Shown here: positions 16,124-24,249 of the stretch, one piece after another
Position numbering within the stretch: position 1 is the first letter of the stretch
How the letters are laid out: each line of letters starts with the position of its first letter
Source of the DNA: DATMQA01 sp035566895
GTDB taxonomy: Bacteria; Verrucomicrobiota; Verrucomicrobiia; Limisphaerales; UBA8199
DNA length: 34,663 nt
NCBI GenBank assembly: GCA_035566895.1
Contig: DATMQA010000196.1
Coordinates: 1-34,663 of the forward strand
Direction of reading: 5' to 3'
The notes under the pieces: generated by a model
The model's database searches: none
What the model saw: the letters and a program-made list of their open reading frames with translations, nothing else
Told to the model about the DNA's origin: nothing
Program-made: the position numbers and the translations under genes

Positions 16124-17618
16124 TGGATCCTCCACTATGGCAATCGTTGCAGGCACCATCGACCTCATCGCCTGGATGTTTGAACTTTTGGCCACTCGGG
16201 GTCATCTGCTCCAACTCCGCCCCGGTGCCCTGGGCCAGGATCGTGTGGCAAGCGTTGCAGTCGTTGGCCTTGATGGTCCGTTTGCCGTCGGGTGTCTTGT
16301 GCTTTCCGTCATGACAGCGGAAACATCCCGGCCAATCTTTGTGGCCGATGTTGTCGGAATAAACCTGCCAGCTCGCCTTCATCGCCGGAAAGAAGTTGTC
16401 TTTGTAGATCTGCTGCACTGCGTCGATGGTTTCGCGCACGCCCTTTTGGCAATTGGCATATTTGTCGGCGGGATATTTTTCCGCGAGAATCGTGGCGATG
16501 CCTTGCAGGGCTTGAGTCTCGGTCGTGTAAGGGCGAGTCAGCGCATCGAGCGCGTTGGTTTTAACATAGGGGAGCGTGCGATCGATATGGCCCAGGTAGA
16601 TGGCCAGATTGACCGCGCTATCCGGCGTCTGGTAACGGTGCGCCGGCCGGTTATGGCAATCCATGCAATCCATCACACGGACCGAGCCCTCACTAACCTG
16701 GTTGGTGAATCTCGGGGCGCGGTATTCGGTGACGACCCCCTGGGAGTCCGTCAACCGTACCCAGGGGATCTTGTGGCGCGCCTCGTCGGTGGCCACGTAT
16801 TCGATGCGATTGCCCACGTTCATGTGCCAATGAATCCCACCCACCGGACCATGCGTGGGATCGCCTCCGCCGACTTTCATCAGCATCCGCACCGTGAACG
16901 CTGTGTTGGTTTCATCGCCTAAATAATAGTTAAAGCTGCGTTCCAGATTTCCGACGAATTTCTGCGGCCAGTGACACTCCTCGCAGGTTTCCTGTGCCGG
17001 ACGCAGATTCTTGACCGGCGTGGGAATGGGCCGCGGATATTTGTTGGCCATCGTCGCATAAAGCTGGTAGGTGCCGGACAGTTTGGACCGCACGGACCAC
17101 GAGGCGCCCTTGCCGATGTGACACTCCGCGCAGGCCACTTTCGCATGCGGCGAGTGCGTATAGGTGACCCATTCGGGTTTCATCACGCCGTGGCAGGCCT
17201 GGCCGCAAAACTGCACCGATTCGGTGAACCGATAGGTTTGGTAACTCCCGACCGCCGCCACGAGCAGAAAGACAACGCTGCCGGCCAGGAAAAAGCCGAG
17301 CACCCGGCGATCGCGCGTTCGGGTGAGATCAATGCGCAATGGCGGCATCGGGCCCACCGTCTTGACGATTTGCCGGTGACGAAACCACGCCCCCAGCAGC
17401 GCCAGAACCAACCCGATGACCAGGAAGGCCGGCGCCACCATGAAAGTCAAAATGCCAATATAGGGATTGGCGAAATGCGCCAGCGCGTCCAGCAGCAGTA
17501 AAAAGAGGAACGAGAAAAGGCTGCCCACCATGACCACCAGGCCCGTCAAGCTCATCCAGTTGCGGAAAGCAGAAGCGCGGCGGGGAGAGGCGGACGGAGT
17601 GGAGGGCTCGGGGGTCAT
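16110..17618 (-). CDS. NapC/NirT-family seven-haem inner-membrane cytochrome (ImcH-like)
   Basis: A predicted quinol:cytochrome oxidoreductase, 502 aa. Three membrane helices (about 21-45, 52-79 and 105-125) precede a periplasmic NapC/NirT domain. Seven haem sites are visible: CGQACH (138-143, a CX3CH spacing), then CAECH, CEECH, CMDCH, CFRCH, CNACH and CNDCH. Three helices plus seven haems is the layout of Geobacter ImcH, needed for high-potential extracellular acceptors; simple NapC proteins have one helix and four haems. Equivalence is inferred from architecture. The gene is downstream of a monohaem cytochrome gene and overlaps the 11-haem CbcL-like gene by 14 nt. The start at 17618 has only a poorly spaced AAAGG; Met22 is an alternative. 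Confidence 0.87.
   Translation of the reverse strand: MTPEPSTPSASPRRASAFRNWMSLTGLVVMVGSLFSFLFLLLLDALAHFANPYIGILTFMVAPAFLVIGLVLALLGAWFRHRQIVKTVGPMPPLRIDLTRTRDRRVLGFFLAGSVVFLLVAAVGSYQTYRFTESVQFCGQACHGVMKPEWVTYTHSPHAKVACAECHIGKGASWSVRSKLSGTYQLYATMANKYPRPIPTPVKNLRPAQETCEECHWPQKFVGNLERSFNYYLGDETNTAFTVRMLMKVGGGDPTHGPVGGIHWHMNVGNRIEYVATDEARHKIPWVRLTDSQGVVTEYRAPRFTNQVSEGSVRVMDCMDCHNRPAHRYQTPDSAVNLAIYLGHIDRTLPYVKTNALDALTRPYTTETQALQGIATILAEKYPADKYANCQKGVRETIDAVQQIYKDNFFPAMKASWQVYSDNIGHKDWPGCFRCHDGKHKTPDGKRTIKANDCNACHTILAQGTGAELEQMTPSGQKFKHPGDEVDGACNDCHSGGSNGGL
16129..16133 (-). promoter_or_regulatory. Ribosome-binding site of the 11-haem fusion gene
   Basis: GGAGG on the minus strand, five bases before the ATG at 16123 and inside the last codons of the upstream NapC-type gene. 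It decides the start over the in-frame upstream ATG codons and supports coupled translation. Confidence 0.75.
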
Positions 17619-17646
17619 ACCTTTGGATTCCGGATTTGTTTAATGG

Positions 17647-17677
17647 GCGAGCCCCGTGAAATGGTCCCGGGGCTCGC
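17647..17677 (-). terminator. Hairpin after the monohaem cytochrome gene, possibly an attenuator
   Basis: A 10-bp perfect stem, gcgagccccg (17647-17656) with cggggctcgc (17668-17677), lies between the monohaem cytochrome stop and the NapC-type gene. It has no T run on the minus strand, so it may be a partial terminator, an RNA-stabilising stem or a processing site that lets the small cytochrome be made in excess. Confidence 0.45.
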
Positions 17678-17691
17678 TTGAGTGTCTTCGC

Positions 17692-18027
17692 TTACTTCTT
17701 GAAACCCCGCATATAGGCCACTAGGCCCTTGATGTCGCCGTCGGACAAACTCTCCGCCGGCTTCATAATGACCTTGCCCTCTTTGTCCTTCAGGCCTTCC
17801 TTGATCGCCTTGGTAGCAGCGTCGTCTTTCAACTCCGCCTGGACCTTGGCATCAGTGTAGTCCTTGGCGCCCATTTTCTTGCCCATCTTGGTTTCGCCTT
17901 TGCCGTCCGCGCCGTGGCACTTTTGGCAGTTCTCCTCGTAGAGCGCTTTGGCGTCAGCCGCCTTGGCCGACAGCGCCCCCACGCTCAGGATCGCGATTAG
18001 CAGTGTTAGTAGTTTTTTCATGCGCAT
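17692..18027 (-). CDS. Small monohaem class I cytochrome c
   Basis: A 111-aa periplasmic electron shuttle. A signal peptide (MRMKKLLTLLIAI...AKA) precedes a mature domain with one haem site, CQKCH in NCQKCHGADGKG. The likely distal Met ligand is in VIMKPA, and the C-terminal helix reads LVAYMRGFKK. It is very similar to the 111-aa cytochrome encoded at 25243-25578, so the two are paralogues. It heads the run NapC-type, 11-haem, 9-haem, suggesting it takes or gives electrons to those membrane proteins. The start at 18027 is preferred; ATG at 18021 is equally usable. The 216 nt upstream, before the end of the 18244 gene, hold no gene I can support and may contain a promoter. Confidence 0.9.
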   Translation of the reverse strand: MRMKKLLTLLIAILSVGALSAKAADAKALYEENCQKCHGADGKGETKMGKKMGAKDYTDAKVQAELKDDAATKAIKEGLKDKEGKVIMKPAESLSDGDIKGLVAYMRGFKK

Positions 18028-18243
18028 GTTTTTTTGTTCGTCTGTACCGCAGCCGCTTGTCAGTCTCTTGGCCTGGCACGCTGCCCATTGGGGCTTTCCA
18101 ACCCGTGCGGCATTGCCGCCGGGAGTTCTCGCCCGGCCCGTCGCTGGGTCGCGTCTGCTATCCCTACTCTCGCTGCTTTTATGCTGCATCAGCATTTCAA
18201 ATATTGCCAAAGGCTTAACATTTATTGCCTCATCGTGAGAAAT

Positions 18244-18675
18244 TTATAGTTGCTCGGCCATCTCACATAATGCCTTATAATAATCATCTTTCCCCACGCC
18301 CAGCGCCGCGGCGCCGAAACTCTCCGCCTCATCCGCAGACGCGCAGGCGCCATAATTCACTACGACCAGTTGATACAGCACCAGCCACACCGCCCGGTCC
18401 AGTTGGGTGCCGAACACCGGATGCACGTGCATCGCAAAGCCATCCTCGGGCCGGGTGCCCTTCGGCAGCGGATAAGCGAATTCCCCCGGGAGCAGCGGGC
18501 CCGCGTCGAAGACAATTTCGCAGGGATAGCGGACATAAGCCCGGTCCTTCAACAACCGCAACAAATCCTCCCAGGCGAGCTGCGGCCCATACTTCTGATG
18601 GATTTCACGCCCCTTGGCAACACCATGGTCGGCCAGCGATTGCCGGGCATCGTCGATAGTCTGGTGAAGGGCCAT
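18244..18675 (-). CDS. Unrecognised ~143-aa protein coupled to NrfD-CNB, paralogue of 11112-11561
   Basis: Family not recognised. The 143-aa product is soluble, with no signal peptide, haem motif or membrane helix, and therefore probably cytosolic. It shares with its paralogue the blocks KYGP, RYPCE..FDA, LLPGEFA, LPKGTRPEDGF, VHPVFGTQL, LVLYQL and LCEMAEQL. The start at 18675 is one base beyond the stop of the NrfD-CNB gene (TGAgATG), with AGGGGCC upstream; an ATG at 18690 would overlap that gene. This spacing implies translational coupling, so the protein may bind or regulate the cytosolic face of the NrfD-CNB subunit or help assemble it. That role is inference; conserved Cys, His and Glu residues in the PCE and VHP blocks could bind a ligand or metal. 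Confidence 0.8.
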   Translation of the reverse strand: MALHQTIDDARQSLADHGVAKGREIHQKYGPQLAWEDLLRLLKDRAYVRYPCEIVFDAGPLLPGEFAYPLPKGTRPEDGFAMHVHPVFGTQLDRAVWLVLYQLVVVNYGACASADEAESFGAAALGVGKDDYYKALCEMAEQL

Positions 18676-18676
18676 C

Positions 18677-20374
18677 TCAGGCCCCTTCATTCGCCTTCGA
18701 GAGCCGCCCCTGCAGAATCGGCACCGACATCCGCAGGAAAACCGTGTAACATAAAAGCCCGAACGCCCAAATCCCGAAACACACCAGCGTTTCGTTCAAT
18801 GAAGGACGGTACTCCACCATCTCGCCCAGCGGACTTGGAATGAAACCCGGGATCACCAGTCCCATGCCTTTTTCGATCCAGATGCCGACGATGCACAACA
18901 CGCAGGTAACATTAAGCCACCGCAAGCTGCGGCTGACCGGCAGCACCAGCAGCACCATGGCCGTCAGGTTGAAAGCTATCGCTGTCCAAATCCACGGCAC
19001 AAGCGCGTGATGGCCATGCAGGCCCAGGAAAAGATATTTCGAGGAGGCGACGTGAAGATTGCCGGAGTAAAACTCCTTGAATACTTCGTTGGCGAGCAGG
19101 AAGACGTTGATGAGCATCGAGACCTGCACGATGCTGCGGAGCGTCATCAGGGCGCGGTCGGTGATGAGCAACCGTTCCGACATCCTCGACCTGATCACCT
19201 TGTTCAGCCGGGGGATCTTCATGAGCTTGCGGAGCGCGTCGGCCGATAAGCTGAGGACCAGCGAAGGCTCTTCGGCTACAGCCGTGCCCGTGCGCGGAGT
19301 TCCCGCCAACGACGAAATTTCGCCGAATTGTTCCCCTGGCCCCAGACTGCGCGTAATCCGATAACGGCCGCCTTCCTCACGCTTGACCACCACCCGGCCT
19401 TTGAGAACAAAAAACGCCCGGTTATCGGTGTCTCCCTGGCGCAGCATGACATCACCTGCTTTGGCCTCCCAAACCATGGCCGCGGCCAGGAGGCTATGCC
19501 GAAGCTCCCGGGGAGCGGAGGCAAATTCAGGCAGGCGACTGCCCAGCAACTCCAGATCGTCAAGGGTGGCAGCACGGCTGGTCGGGTTTTGCGCCACGGA
19601 CCCGCCTTCGCGCAATCGCGAGCCCTCGTCCGCCGGAGACGTGGCTGTGACGCGGCGGACTACCTGGATGGCCAGAATCATCAAAGCCGGCCCGGCCGTG
19701 AACGCAGAAGCCAGGAAACGAGGGCCGACAATCGCGGAGTTCCAAAACGACCGACCGCCCAGCCCGACATAAAGGAAGGCCGTGACGGTGTGAATCGAAA
19801 CCGCCCAGATAATCGCAATAAAAACGAAAGGAATATAAAACCATTTGGCCGGTGTCCGGCCGCGATACCGGCAATACAGAAGGTAGCCGCAGATATGAAC
19901 GTTGAGCAGCAGGTACCCGTTGAGGACGATCACATCCCAGCTCAGCATCGAAGCCGGAAAATTGAGCTGGCCGATCCCCGGGATGAGATGCCAGAAACGA
20001 TCGGGTCGGCCCAGGTCCACCGTCACAAACGCCAGGCACATGAGAATAGCCGCCACCGCCAGCAGCTCGCCGAATATCACCAGGTCGTGCAGTTCTTCGT
20101 TGTTATAAACGTACGCCGGAATCACCATCATCACCGCCGCGGCTGCTACGCCGACCAGGAAGGTGAAATTGGCGATGTAAACACCCCAGGAAACCTCGTC
20201 GCTCATGCCGGTAACAATCAGGCCCTGCGCGAACTGCCGCAGATAGGCATTGAGTCCCAAGAGACAAATCACGCTTAATACCCCCATCCAGGTGTAGTAG
20301 CGCCAGTCGCCGGCAAAGGCGAGCCGTCCGCACCGACCCAGGAACACAAAGTAGTTTCTGATCGCTCGGGTCAT
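18677..20374 (-). CDS. NrfD-family quinone-binding membrane subunit with inserted cyclic-nucleotide-binding domain
   Basis: A 565-aa inner-membrane subunit predicted to oxidise or reduce quinone and exchange electrons with the Fe-S protein encoded just upstream. Ten membrane helices are visible: six before residue ~240 (about 28-45, 65-86, 97-119, 144-167, 178-203, 220-240) and four after residue ~412. Between helices 6 and 7 lies a CRP-type cNMP-binding domain (about 300-400; 19175-19477). It has the beta-roll motif GDVMLRQGDTDN, FFVLKGRVVV, and a phosphate-binding cassette FGEISSLAGTPRTGTA with Glu352 and Arg361 retained. No helix-turn-helix follows. With NrfD topology the insert should face the cytosol. 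The start at 20374 overlaps the upstream stop by four bases (ATGA). NrfD/ActC/HmcC proteins of ~400 aa lack such an insert in the cases I know. Confidence 0.88.
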   Translation of the reverse strand: MTRAIRNYFVFLGRCGRLAFAGDWRYYTWMGVLSVICLLGLNAYLRQFAQGLIVTGMSDEVSWGVYIANFTFLVGVAAAAVMMVIPAYVYNNEELHDLVIFGELLAVAAILMCLAFVTVDLGRPDRFWHLIPGIGQLNFPASMLSWDVIVLNGYLLLNVHICGYLLYCRYRGRTPAKWFYIPFVFIAIIWAVSIHTVTAFLYVGLGGRSFWNSAIVGPRFLASAFTAGPALMILAIQVVRRVTATSPADEGSRLREGGSVAQNPTSRAATLDDLELLGSRLPEFASAPRELRHSLLAAAMVWEAKAGDVMLRQGDTDNRAFFVLKGRVVVKREEGGRYRITRSLGPGEQFGEISSLAGTPRTGTAVAEEPSLVLSLSADALRKLMKIPRLNKVIRSRMSERLLITDRALMTLRSIVQVSMLINVFLLANEVFKEFYSGNLHVASSKYLFLGLHGHHALVPWIWTAIAFNLTAMVLLVLPVSRSLRWLNVTCVLCIVGIWIEKGMGLVIPGFIPSPLGEMVEYRPSLNETLVCFGIWAFGLLCYTVFLRMSVPILQGRLSKANEGA

Positions 20375-21324
20375 ACGTCGAAGTAGTAAAAGAACCGAGG
20401 CGATGTGCCCAACTCCTCTTTCAACTGGATGAATACCCGCTTGGTGCGGAGGATATAAGAAACTTCGCTGTTCGGGTCCAGAATGTTCCCGAATTTGCGC
20501 GCGCCGACCGGGCAGACTTCCAGGCAGGCCGGGTAACGGCCGGCCCGTGTGCGCTGGATGCAAAAATGGCATTTCTCCATCACGCCCTGCCGGCGGGGCC
20601 GATCTCCCAGGTAGGCCATGTTGAGGTTGACCCGGTCTTTGGGAATCGAGGGCTTGGTGAAATTGAAACGCCGTGCCCAATAAGGACATGCCGCCTCGCA
20701 ATAACGGCACCCGATGCACCAGTCATAATCGATCACCGTGATGCCGTCGGTCTCTTGCCACGTCGCATGTACCGGACACACCTTAACGCAGGGTGGATTC
20801 TTGCAATGCTGGCATTGGACCGGCATATAAAAGAAGCCCTTCTCCGGCACCGACTCGGGATTATAGTTGTGCTCCGCTTTTTCCATGTCCATCGAGCCGT
20901 GCGGCAGCCGCAAAACCCGGATATACTGGATTTCCGGTTCCCGGGATTGGTTGTTCTCCGCCACACAGGCGTGAACGCATTTCCGGCATCCGATGCAGCG
21001 TGTCAGGTTGAGGGCATAGACAAACTCCACCCCGTCCATCGGCCTGAGGTCCTTCACCTGGGGACGCAACCCGTATTGGCGCTCCACTTCGTCCTCGATG
21101 CGCTTGAGCACCTTGGCCATTTCCGCCGGCGATAGCTCCTTGTAATATTTTTGCAGGAACTGCTCGGTCGAAGGAAAATCTTTAAGGTGGCGCAACGGTT
21201 CCAGGCTCGCCGCCAACGCCGCCAAACCCGAGGCGAACACGGCCGACGTCCGCAAAAAACTGCGGCGGCTGATGCTGTCGTTGGAGCCCGGACCAGCATT
21301 TGATTGGGAAGGATTGGCTGGCAT
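20371..21324 (-). CDS. Tat-exported ferredoxin-like protein with four [4Fe-4S] clusters (NrfC/HmcB/DsrO type)
   Basis: A 317-aa periplasmic Fe-S electron-transfer subunit that partners NrfD-type proteins. The Tat motif SRRSFLRTS lies near residue 20 and is followed by a hydrophobic stretch. Four cysteine groups are visible: CIGCRKCVHAC, CQHCKNPPCVKVC, CIGCRYCEAAC and CHFC...CLEVC, each continuing with a conserved Pro where expected. It should carry electrons between the NrfD quinone site and the tetrahaem protein encoded immediately upstream. The start at 21324 is 8 nt after that gene's stop. The frame is open further upstream, but only within the preceding gene. It is paralogous to the Fe-S protein at 23365-24249, and together they define two tandem modules. 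Confidence 0.9.
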   Translation of the reverse strand: MPANPSQSNAGPGSNDSISRRSFLRTSAVFASGLAALAASLEPLRHLKDFPSTEQFLQKYYKELSPAEMAKVLKRIEDEVERQYGLRPQVKDLRPMDGVEFVYALNLTRCIGCRKCVHACVAENNQSREPEIQYIRVLRLPHGSMDMEKAEHNYNPESVPEKGFFYMPVQCQHCKNPPCVKVCPVHATWQETDGITVIDYDWCIGCRYCEAACPYWARRFNFTKPSIPKDRVNLNMAYLGDRPRRQGVMEKCHFCIQRTRAGRYPACLEVCPVGARKFGNILDPNSEVSYILRTKRVFIQLKEELGTSPRFFYYFDV

Positions 21325-21332
21325 GTTGGTGC

Positions 21333-22091
21333 TCAGAAAGGACTGAGGGTGACGTGAGCCTGTTCGCTCGTCCTTGGCGTCGTCCTGGTAATCGAAAACT
21401 CCGGAAGGACTGGGGACGACGACGGGGGCGGGAACGAGGAAGATAGAAGCCGCGATGCGTGGGGTGTTCGCGCCTGTTCTTGCGTCGGCCGCAGCGGGTG
21501 AGGCGGGGGAAACGGCGTTCGCGACGGAATCTTTGGGCTGTGCGGATTGTGGCAATCCACGCAAATCTGTCGCTTCAACTCGCCCGCGGCGCGATTCCAG
21601 TAACCTCCCGTGCGTCCATGAGCCCCGGCTTCCCAATCACGATAGGTCGGGCCGTGACAGCTCCCGCAAAGAGGCGGGCTCTCCTCCAGTTTAATCTCTC
21701 GCCCGTCTCGCACCTGCAACAGCAGCAGATTGTGCTCGTCGTGACAGTTGAAGCAGTTGTTGTTGCGATTGTGCCGGCCATGGCCCATCACGACGTCCGA
21801 ATGTTCCTTGGGCACGATGATATTCTGGTTGGTGTCGAACCGCAATGTCGGCGGCTTGCCCTTCTCATGGCAGCCATAGCAATCGAAGTCCGAAAGGTCA
21901 GCTTTGAGGCGAATCAATTGGGGATAGGACGTGCGGATTGTAGTCGGCGCGAGCAGCGCCGGGTCCACTAACGGCACCGGCGGCCCGGGCTGCGGATGCT
22001 CCCAAAGATGCCTGGCAAAGGCCAGCGAAAGCGCAAGAAACATCAGTGAAAGGCTGAACAGCACCGCGGAGGTCTTGGCTTGATCGTTCAT
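21333..22091 (-). CDS. Membrane-anchored tetrahaem cytochrome c, second module
   Basis: A 252-aa periplasmic cytochrome with an uncleaved or cleaved N-terminal helix (SLSLMFLALSLAFA) and four CXXCH motifs: CYGCH, CFNCH, CGSCH, CVDCH. The haem region ends near residue 190 (CHNPHSPK) and is followed by a ~60-residue Pro/Ser/Thr-rich tail that looks disordered. The matching protein of the first module lacks such a tail. The tail may tether or be a late extension of the frame. The gene lies between the first NrfD gene (22-nt gap) and the Fe-S gene (8-nt gap), so it is part of one transcript. It probably accepts electrons from the Fe-S/NrfD pair and passes them to periplasmic cytochromes. Confidence 0.85.
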   Translation of the reverse strand: MNDQAKTSAVLFSLSLMFLALSLAFARHLWEHPQPGPPVPLVDPALLAPTTIRTSYPQLIRLKADLSDFDCYGCHEKGKPPTLRFDTNQNIIVPKEHSDVVMGHGRHNRNNNCFNCHDEHNLLLLQVRDGREIKLEESPPLCGSCHGPTYRDWEAGAHGRTGGYWNRAAGELKRQICVDCHNPHSPKIPSRTPFPPPHPLRPTQEQARTPHASRLLSSSFPPPSSSPVLPEFSITRTTPRTSEQAHVTLSPF

Positions 22092-22112
22092 GTAGCGAAC
22101 AGAGAAGTCGCT

Positions 22113-23363
22113 CTAGACTTCGACCGCCTCCTCGATTTCCTCCGCCTGGGGCACGTGCCCGCTCTCTTGCAGCCGCTCGGCCAGGAACAGTTTCACCATC
22201 ACCGTCAGTATGATGAACGGCAGCGCCAGCAGGATGCCGCTCATCAGCCATCCTTCCATCCCCCACGGCTCCATCTTGTAGCTCATGAAGCCTCGCAGGC
22301 TCTTGGAGAAAAGCTGGCCGCCGATCACCACGTTCCAGCGCATCGCCAATACCCCCAGCAGGATTAGGCTCGCGCTGGCGAAATACATGCGTTTGCGCGC
22401 CAGGTCCGGCACGCGTTTGCGAATGAGTTGCAGCGTGCCTAGCAGCAGCAACGGCGTCGCCGTGCCCAGCAGCGCCTGGCCGATGTTGAGCGTCCAAAAT
22501 AACTTCTCGGTGGCCAGTTGACGCAATGTTTGGAAGGTCTCCTCCGCCGAATAAATGCGGTGAATCCAGTCCAGCCCCTCGACCGCCGCGTCGATGACCA
22601 GCGCGTAAAAAAGAAACATGCACATCGCATCCAGGCAGCGCATATCCAGCCGATGCCGCCGCACCCAGGTCAGCACCATGTAATTCAAAACACACAACGC
22701 GATACCGGAAACCATCGCCGAGAGGATGAAGATGATCGGCATCAGCGGGTTGCCCCACCACGGGTTGGCCTTCACCGAGCCGAAGATGAACCCGACATAC
22801 CCGTGCAGCAGGAAGGCCGAAGGAATGCCGATAATCGAAATTATCCAGCCCAGTTTCAAGTCCAGTGCCACGGCCTTCTCTGATTCGTCGGTCACCCCCA
22901 GCGTAAAAGCGCGATACAGAATCCCGCGAAACCCGCTTTCATTTTGCGACCACTCGACAAAATCCTGTCGGTAATCGAACCAGAGCTCCAGCAGCAGCAC
23001 CGCCATCAGGTACCACGCATACACAAATCCGAAGATCGCCATCGGCGAAGTCAGGTGCGGAGTCATCATCACCTCGAAGCACCGTTCCGGATGACCCAGG
23101 TGAAACAACAGCGGCAGCGGCGCGCATAATAGAAACGCGAAGGCCGTTAGCAGAGATAACCGGTACACCGGGTCCAGGGCTTTGACCTTAAACACCCGCA
23201 CCAGCGACGCCATGATGAACGCGCCCGCCACCAGCCCCGTGATATACGGGTAAAGCACGATCAACACGCTCCAGAGCGGTTGCGGCGCAGCCTCGTTCGG
23301 ATACACGTACCCTTCGAAGCGAGGCATCACTTCCAGAACAACGTTAGTCACTTCGTTAATCAT
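22113..23363 (-). CDS. NrfD-family quinone-binding membrane subunit, first module
   Basis: A 416-aa polytopic inner-membrane protein with nine or ten hydrophobic helices, of the NrfD/HmcC/ActC class. Recognisable regions are PLWSVLIVLYPYITGLVAGAF, LPLLFHLGHPERCFEVM and WNVVIGGQ. The LGHPER loop and nearby Glu/His/Arg residues are of the type that line the quinone site in this family. It lacks the cyclic-nucleotide-binding insert found in the second NrfD. The start at 23363 is one base after the Fe-S gene stop and has AGGAGG nine bases upstream, so the assignment is firm. It should pass electrons between the quinone pool and the Tat-exported Fe-S protein encoded just before it. No proton-pumping claim can be made from sequence. 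Confidence 0.9.
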   Translation of the reverse strand: MINEVTNVVLEVMPRFEGYVYPNEAAPQPLWSVLIVLYPYITGLVAGAFIMASLVRVFKVKALDPVYRLSLLTAFAFLLCAPLPLLFHLGHPERCFEVMMTPHLTSPMAIFGFVYAWYLMAVLLLELWFDYRQDFVEWSQNESGFRGILYRAFTLGVTDESEKAVALDLKLGWIISIIGIPSAFLLHGYVGFIFGSVKANPWWGNPLMPIIFILSAMVSGIALCVLNYMVLTWVRRHRLDMRCLDAMCMFLFYALVIDAAVEGLDWIHRIYSAEETFQTLRQLATEKLFWTLNIGQALLGTATPLLLLGTLQLIRKRVPDLARKRMYFASASLILLGVLAMRWNVVIGGQLFSKSLRGFMSYKMEPWGMEGWLMSGILLALPFIILTVMVKLFLAERLQESGHVPQAEEIEEAVEV

Positions 23364-23364
23364 T

Positions 23365-24249
23365 TTACCTGACCTCCTTGTCAATGCCGGCGTAGAACAC
23401 CCGCGGCTCGGTCCCCAGGTGTGGCTTCAAGGCCTGCACGCGGTTGTTCTGATAAAACTGCTGGATCGGGTCCTCAGGCCCGGCGTTTTTCAAATCCCCG
23501 AACACCCGCGTCTGCGTCGGACACACCTCCACGCAGGCCGGCTTCAACCCGCGCGTGATCCGGTGGTAACAGAGCGTGCATTTCTCAGCCGTCTTAGTGA
23601 CCGGGTTGAGGAACCGGCAGCCGTAAGGACAGGCTTGGACGCAGAAGCCGCAGCCGATGCAATACTTCGGATCGATCAGCACCGCCCCGTCCGGCGCGTC
23701 GAAGGTCGCGCCGACCGGGCAAACCTGAACACAAGGGGAATGTTCGCACAAATTGCACAGCTTCGGTACGAAGAACGAGTGGAGAATATCCTCCTTCGGC
23801 ACCGGCGGCTCGCCAAACCCATGCATCCCGCCGTTCGGGCAATCCACCAATGTCTCCCCGCGCGAGGCCCCTGAGCCGGGCTTGGGTTTAGTGATGACAT
23901 ACCGCTCAATCCACGTCCGGAAGTAGTGCCCTTCCGGCACGTGGTTCTCTTTCTTGCAAGCCTCCGCGCACAATCCGCAACCGATACATCGGTTGACATC
24001 CAGCGCCATGACCCATTTATGCTTGGTCGGGTCGTAGCCCTTGGGCGCGCCCGAGGAGACAAATACCTTTTGCACTGCGGCTTTGGCCGTGCGCACGGCC
24101 GGCGCCGCCAGCACCCCCGCCAGCGTCGCGCCGATTTTGGCTAACACGCTCCGGCGCGTCAGGTGTGCCCCGCTCCTTCGGATCGTTTGGACGGGCGTCC
24201 GGGTCGTAGCGGTCGCACTCTCAAGATGGGTCGGGCTTAAATCATTCAT
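23365..24249 (-). CDS. Tat-exported ferredoxin-like protein with four [4Fe-4S] clusters, first module
   Basis: A 294-aa NrfC/HybA-like electron-transfer subunit. The Tat motif LTRRSVLAKIG lies near residue 30, followed by an Ala-rich hydrophobic stretch. Four cysteine groups are CIGCGLCAEAC, CNLCEHSPCVQVC, CIGCGFCVQAC and CTLC...CVEVC. Expected location is the periplasmic face of the NrfD protein encoded next (one-base gap). The start at 24249 is set by GGAGG four bases upstream and overlaps the stop of the tetrahaem gene by four bases. The insert near residues 95-130 (DCPNGGMHGFGEP) is longer than in the second-module paralogue. No catalytic molybdopterin subunit is encoded nearby, so this is a quinone-to-cytochrome module, not a Mo-enzyme subunit. 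Confidence 0.9.
   Translation of the reverse strand: MNDLSPTHLESATATTRTPVQTIRRSGAHLTRRSVLAKIGATLAGVLAAPAVRTAKAAVQKVFVSSGAPKGYDPTKHKWVMALDVNRCIGCGLCAEACKKENHVPEGHYFRTWIERYVITKPKPGSGASRGETLVDCPNGGMHGFGEPPVPKEDILHSFFVPKLCNLCEHSPCVQVCPVGATFDAPDGAVLIDPKYCIGCGFCVQACPYGCRFLNPVTKTAEKCTLCYHRITRGLKPACVEVCPTQTRVFGDLKNAGPEDPIQQFYQNNRVQALKPHLGTEPRVFYAGIDKEVR
23373..23378 (-). promoter_or_regulatory. Ribosome-binding site of the first NrfD gene
   Basis: AGGAGG on the minus strand, nine bases before the ATG at 23363 and inside the end of the Fe-S gene. It decides the start over the upstream in-frame ATG at 23384. Confidence 0.75.

Noticed and set aside
18677..20719. Longer N terminus for the NrfD-CNB protein (start at 20719)
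   Set aside because: The extra 115 residues are a shadow of the Fe-S gene; the ATG at 20374 with a 4-nt overlap gives a normal NrfD start.
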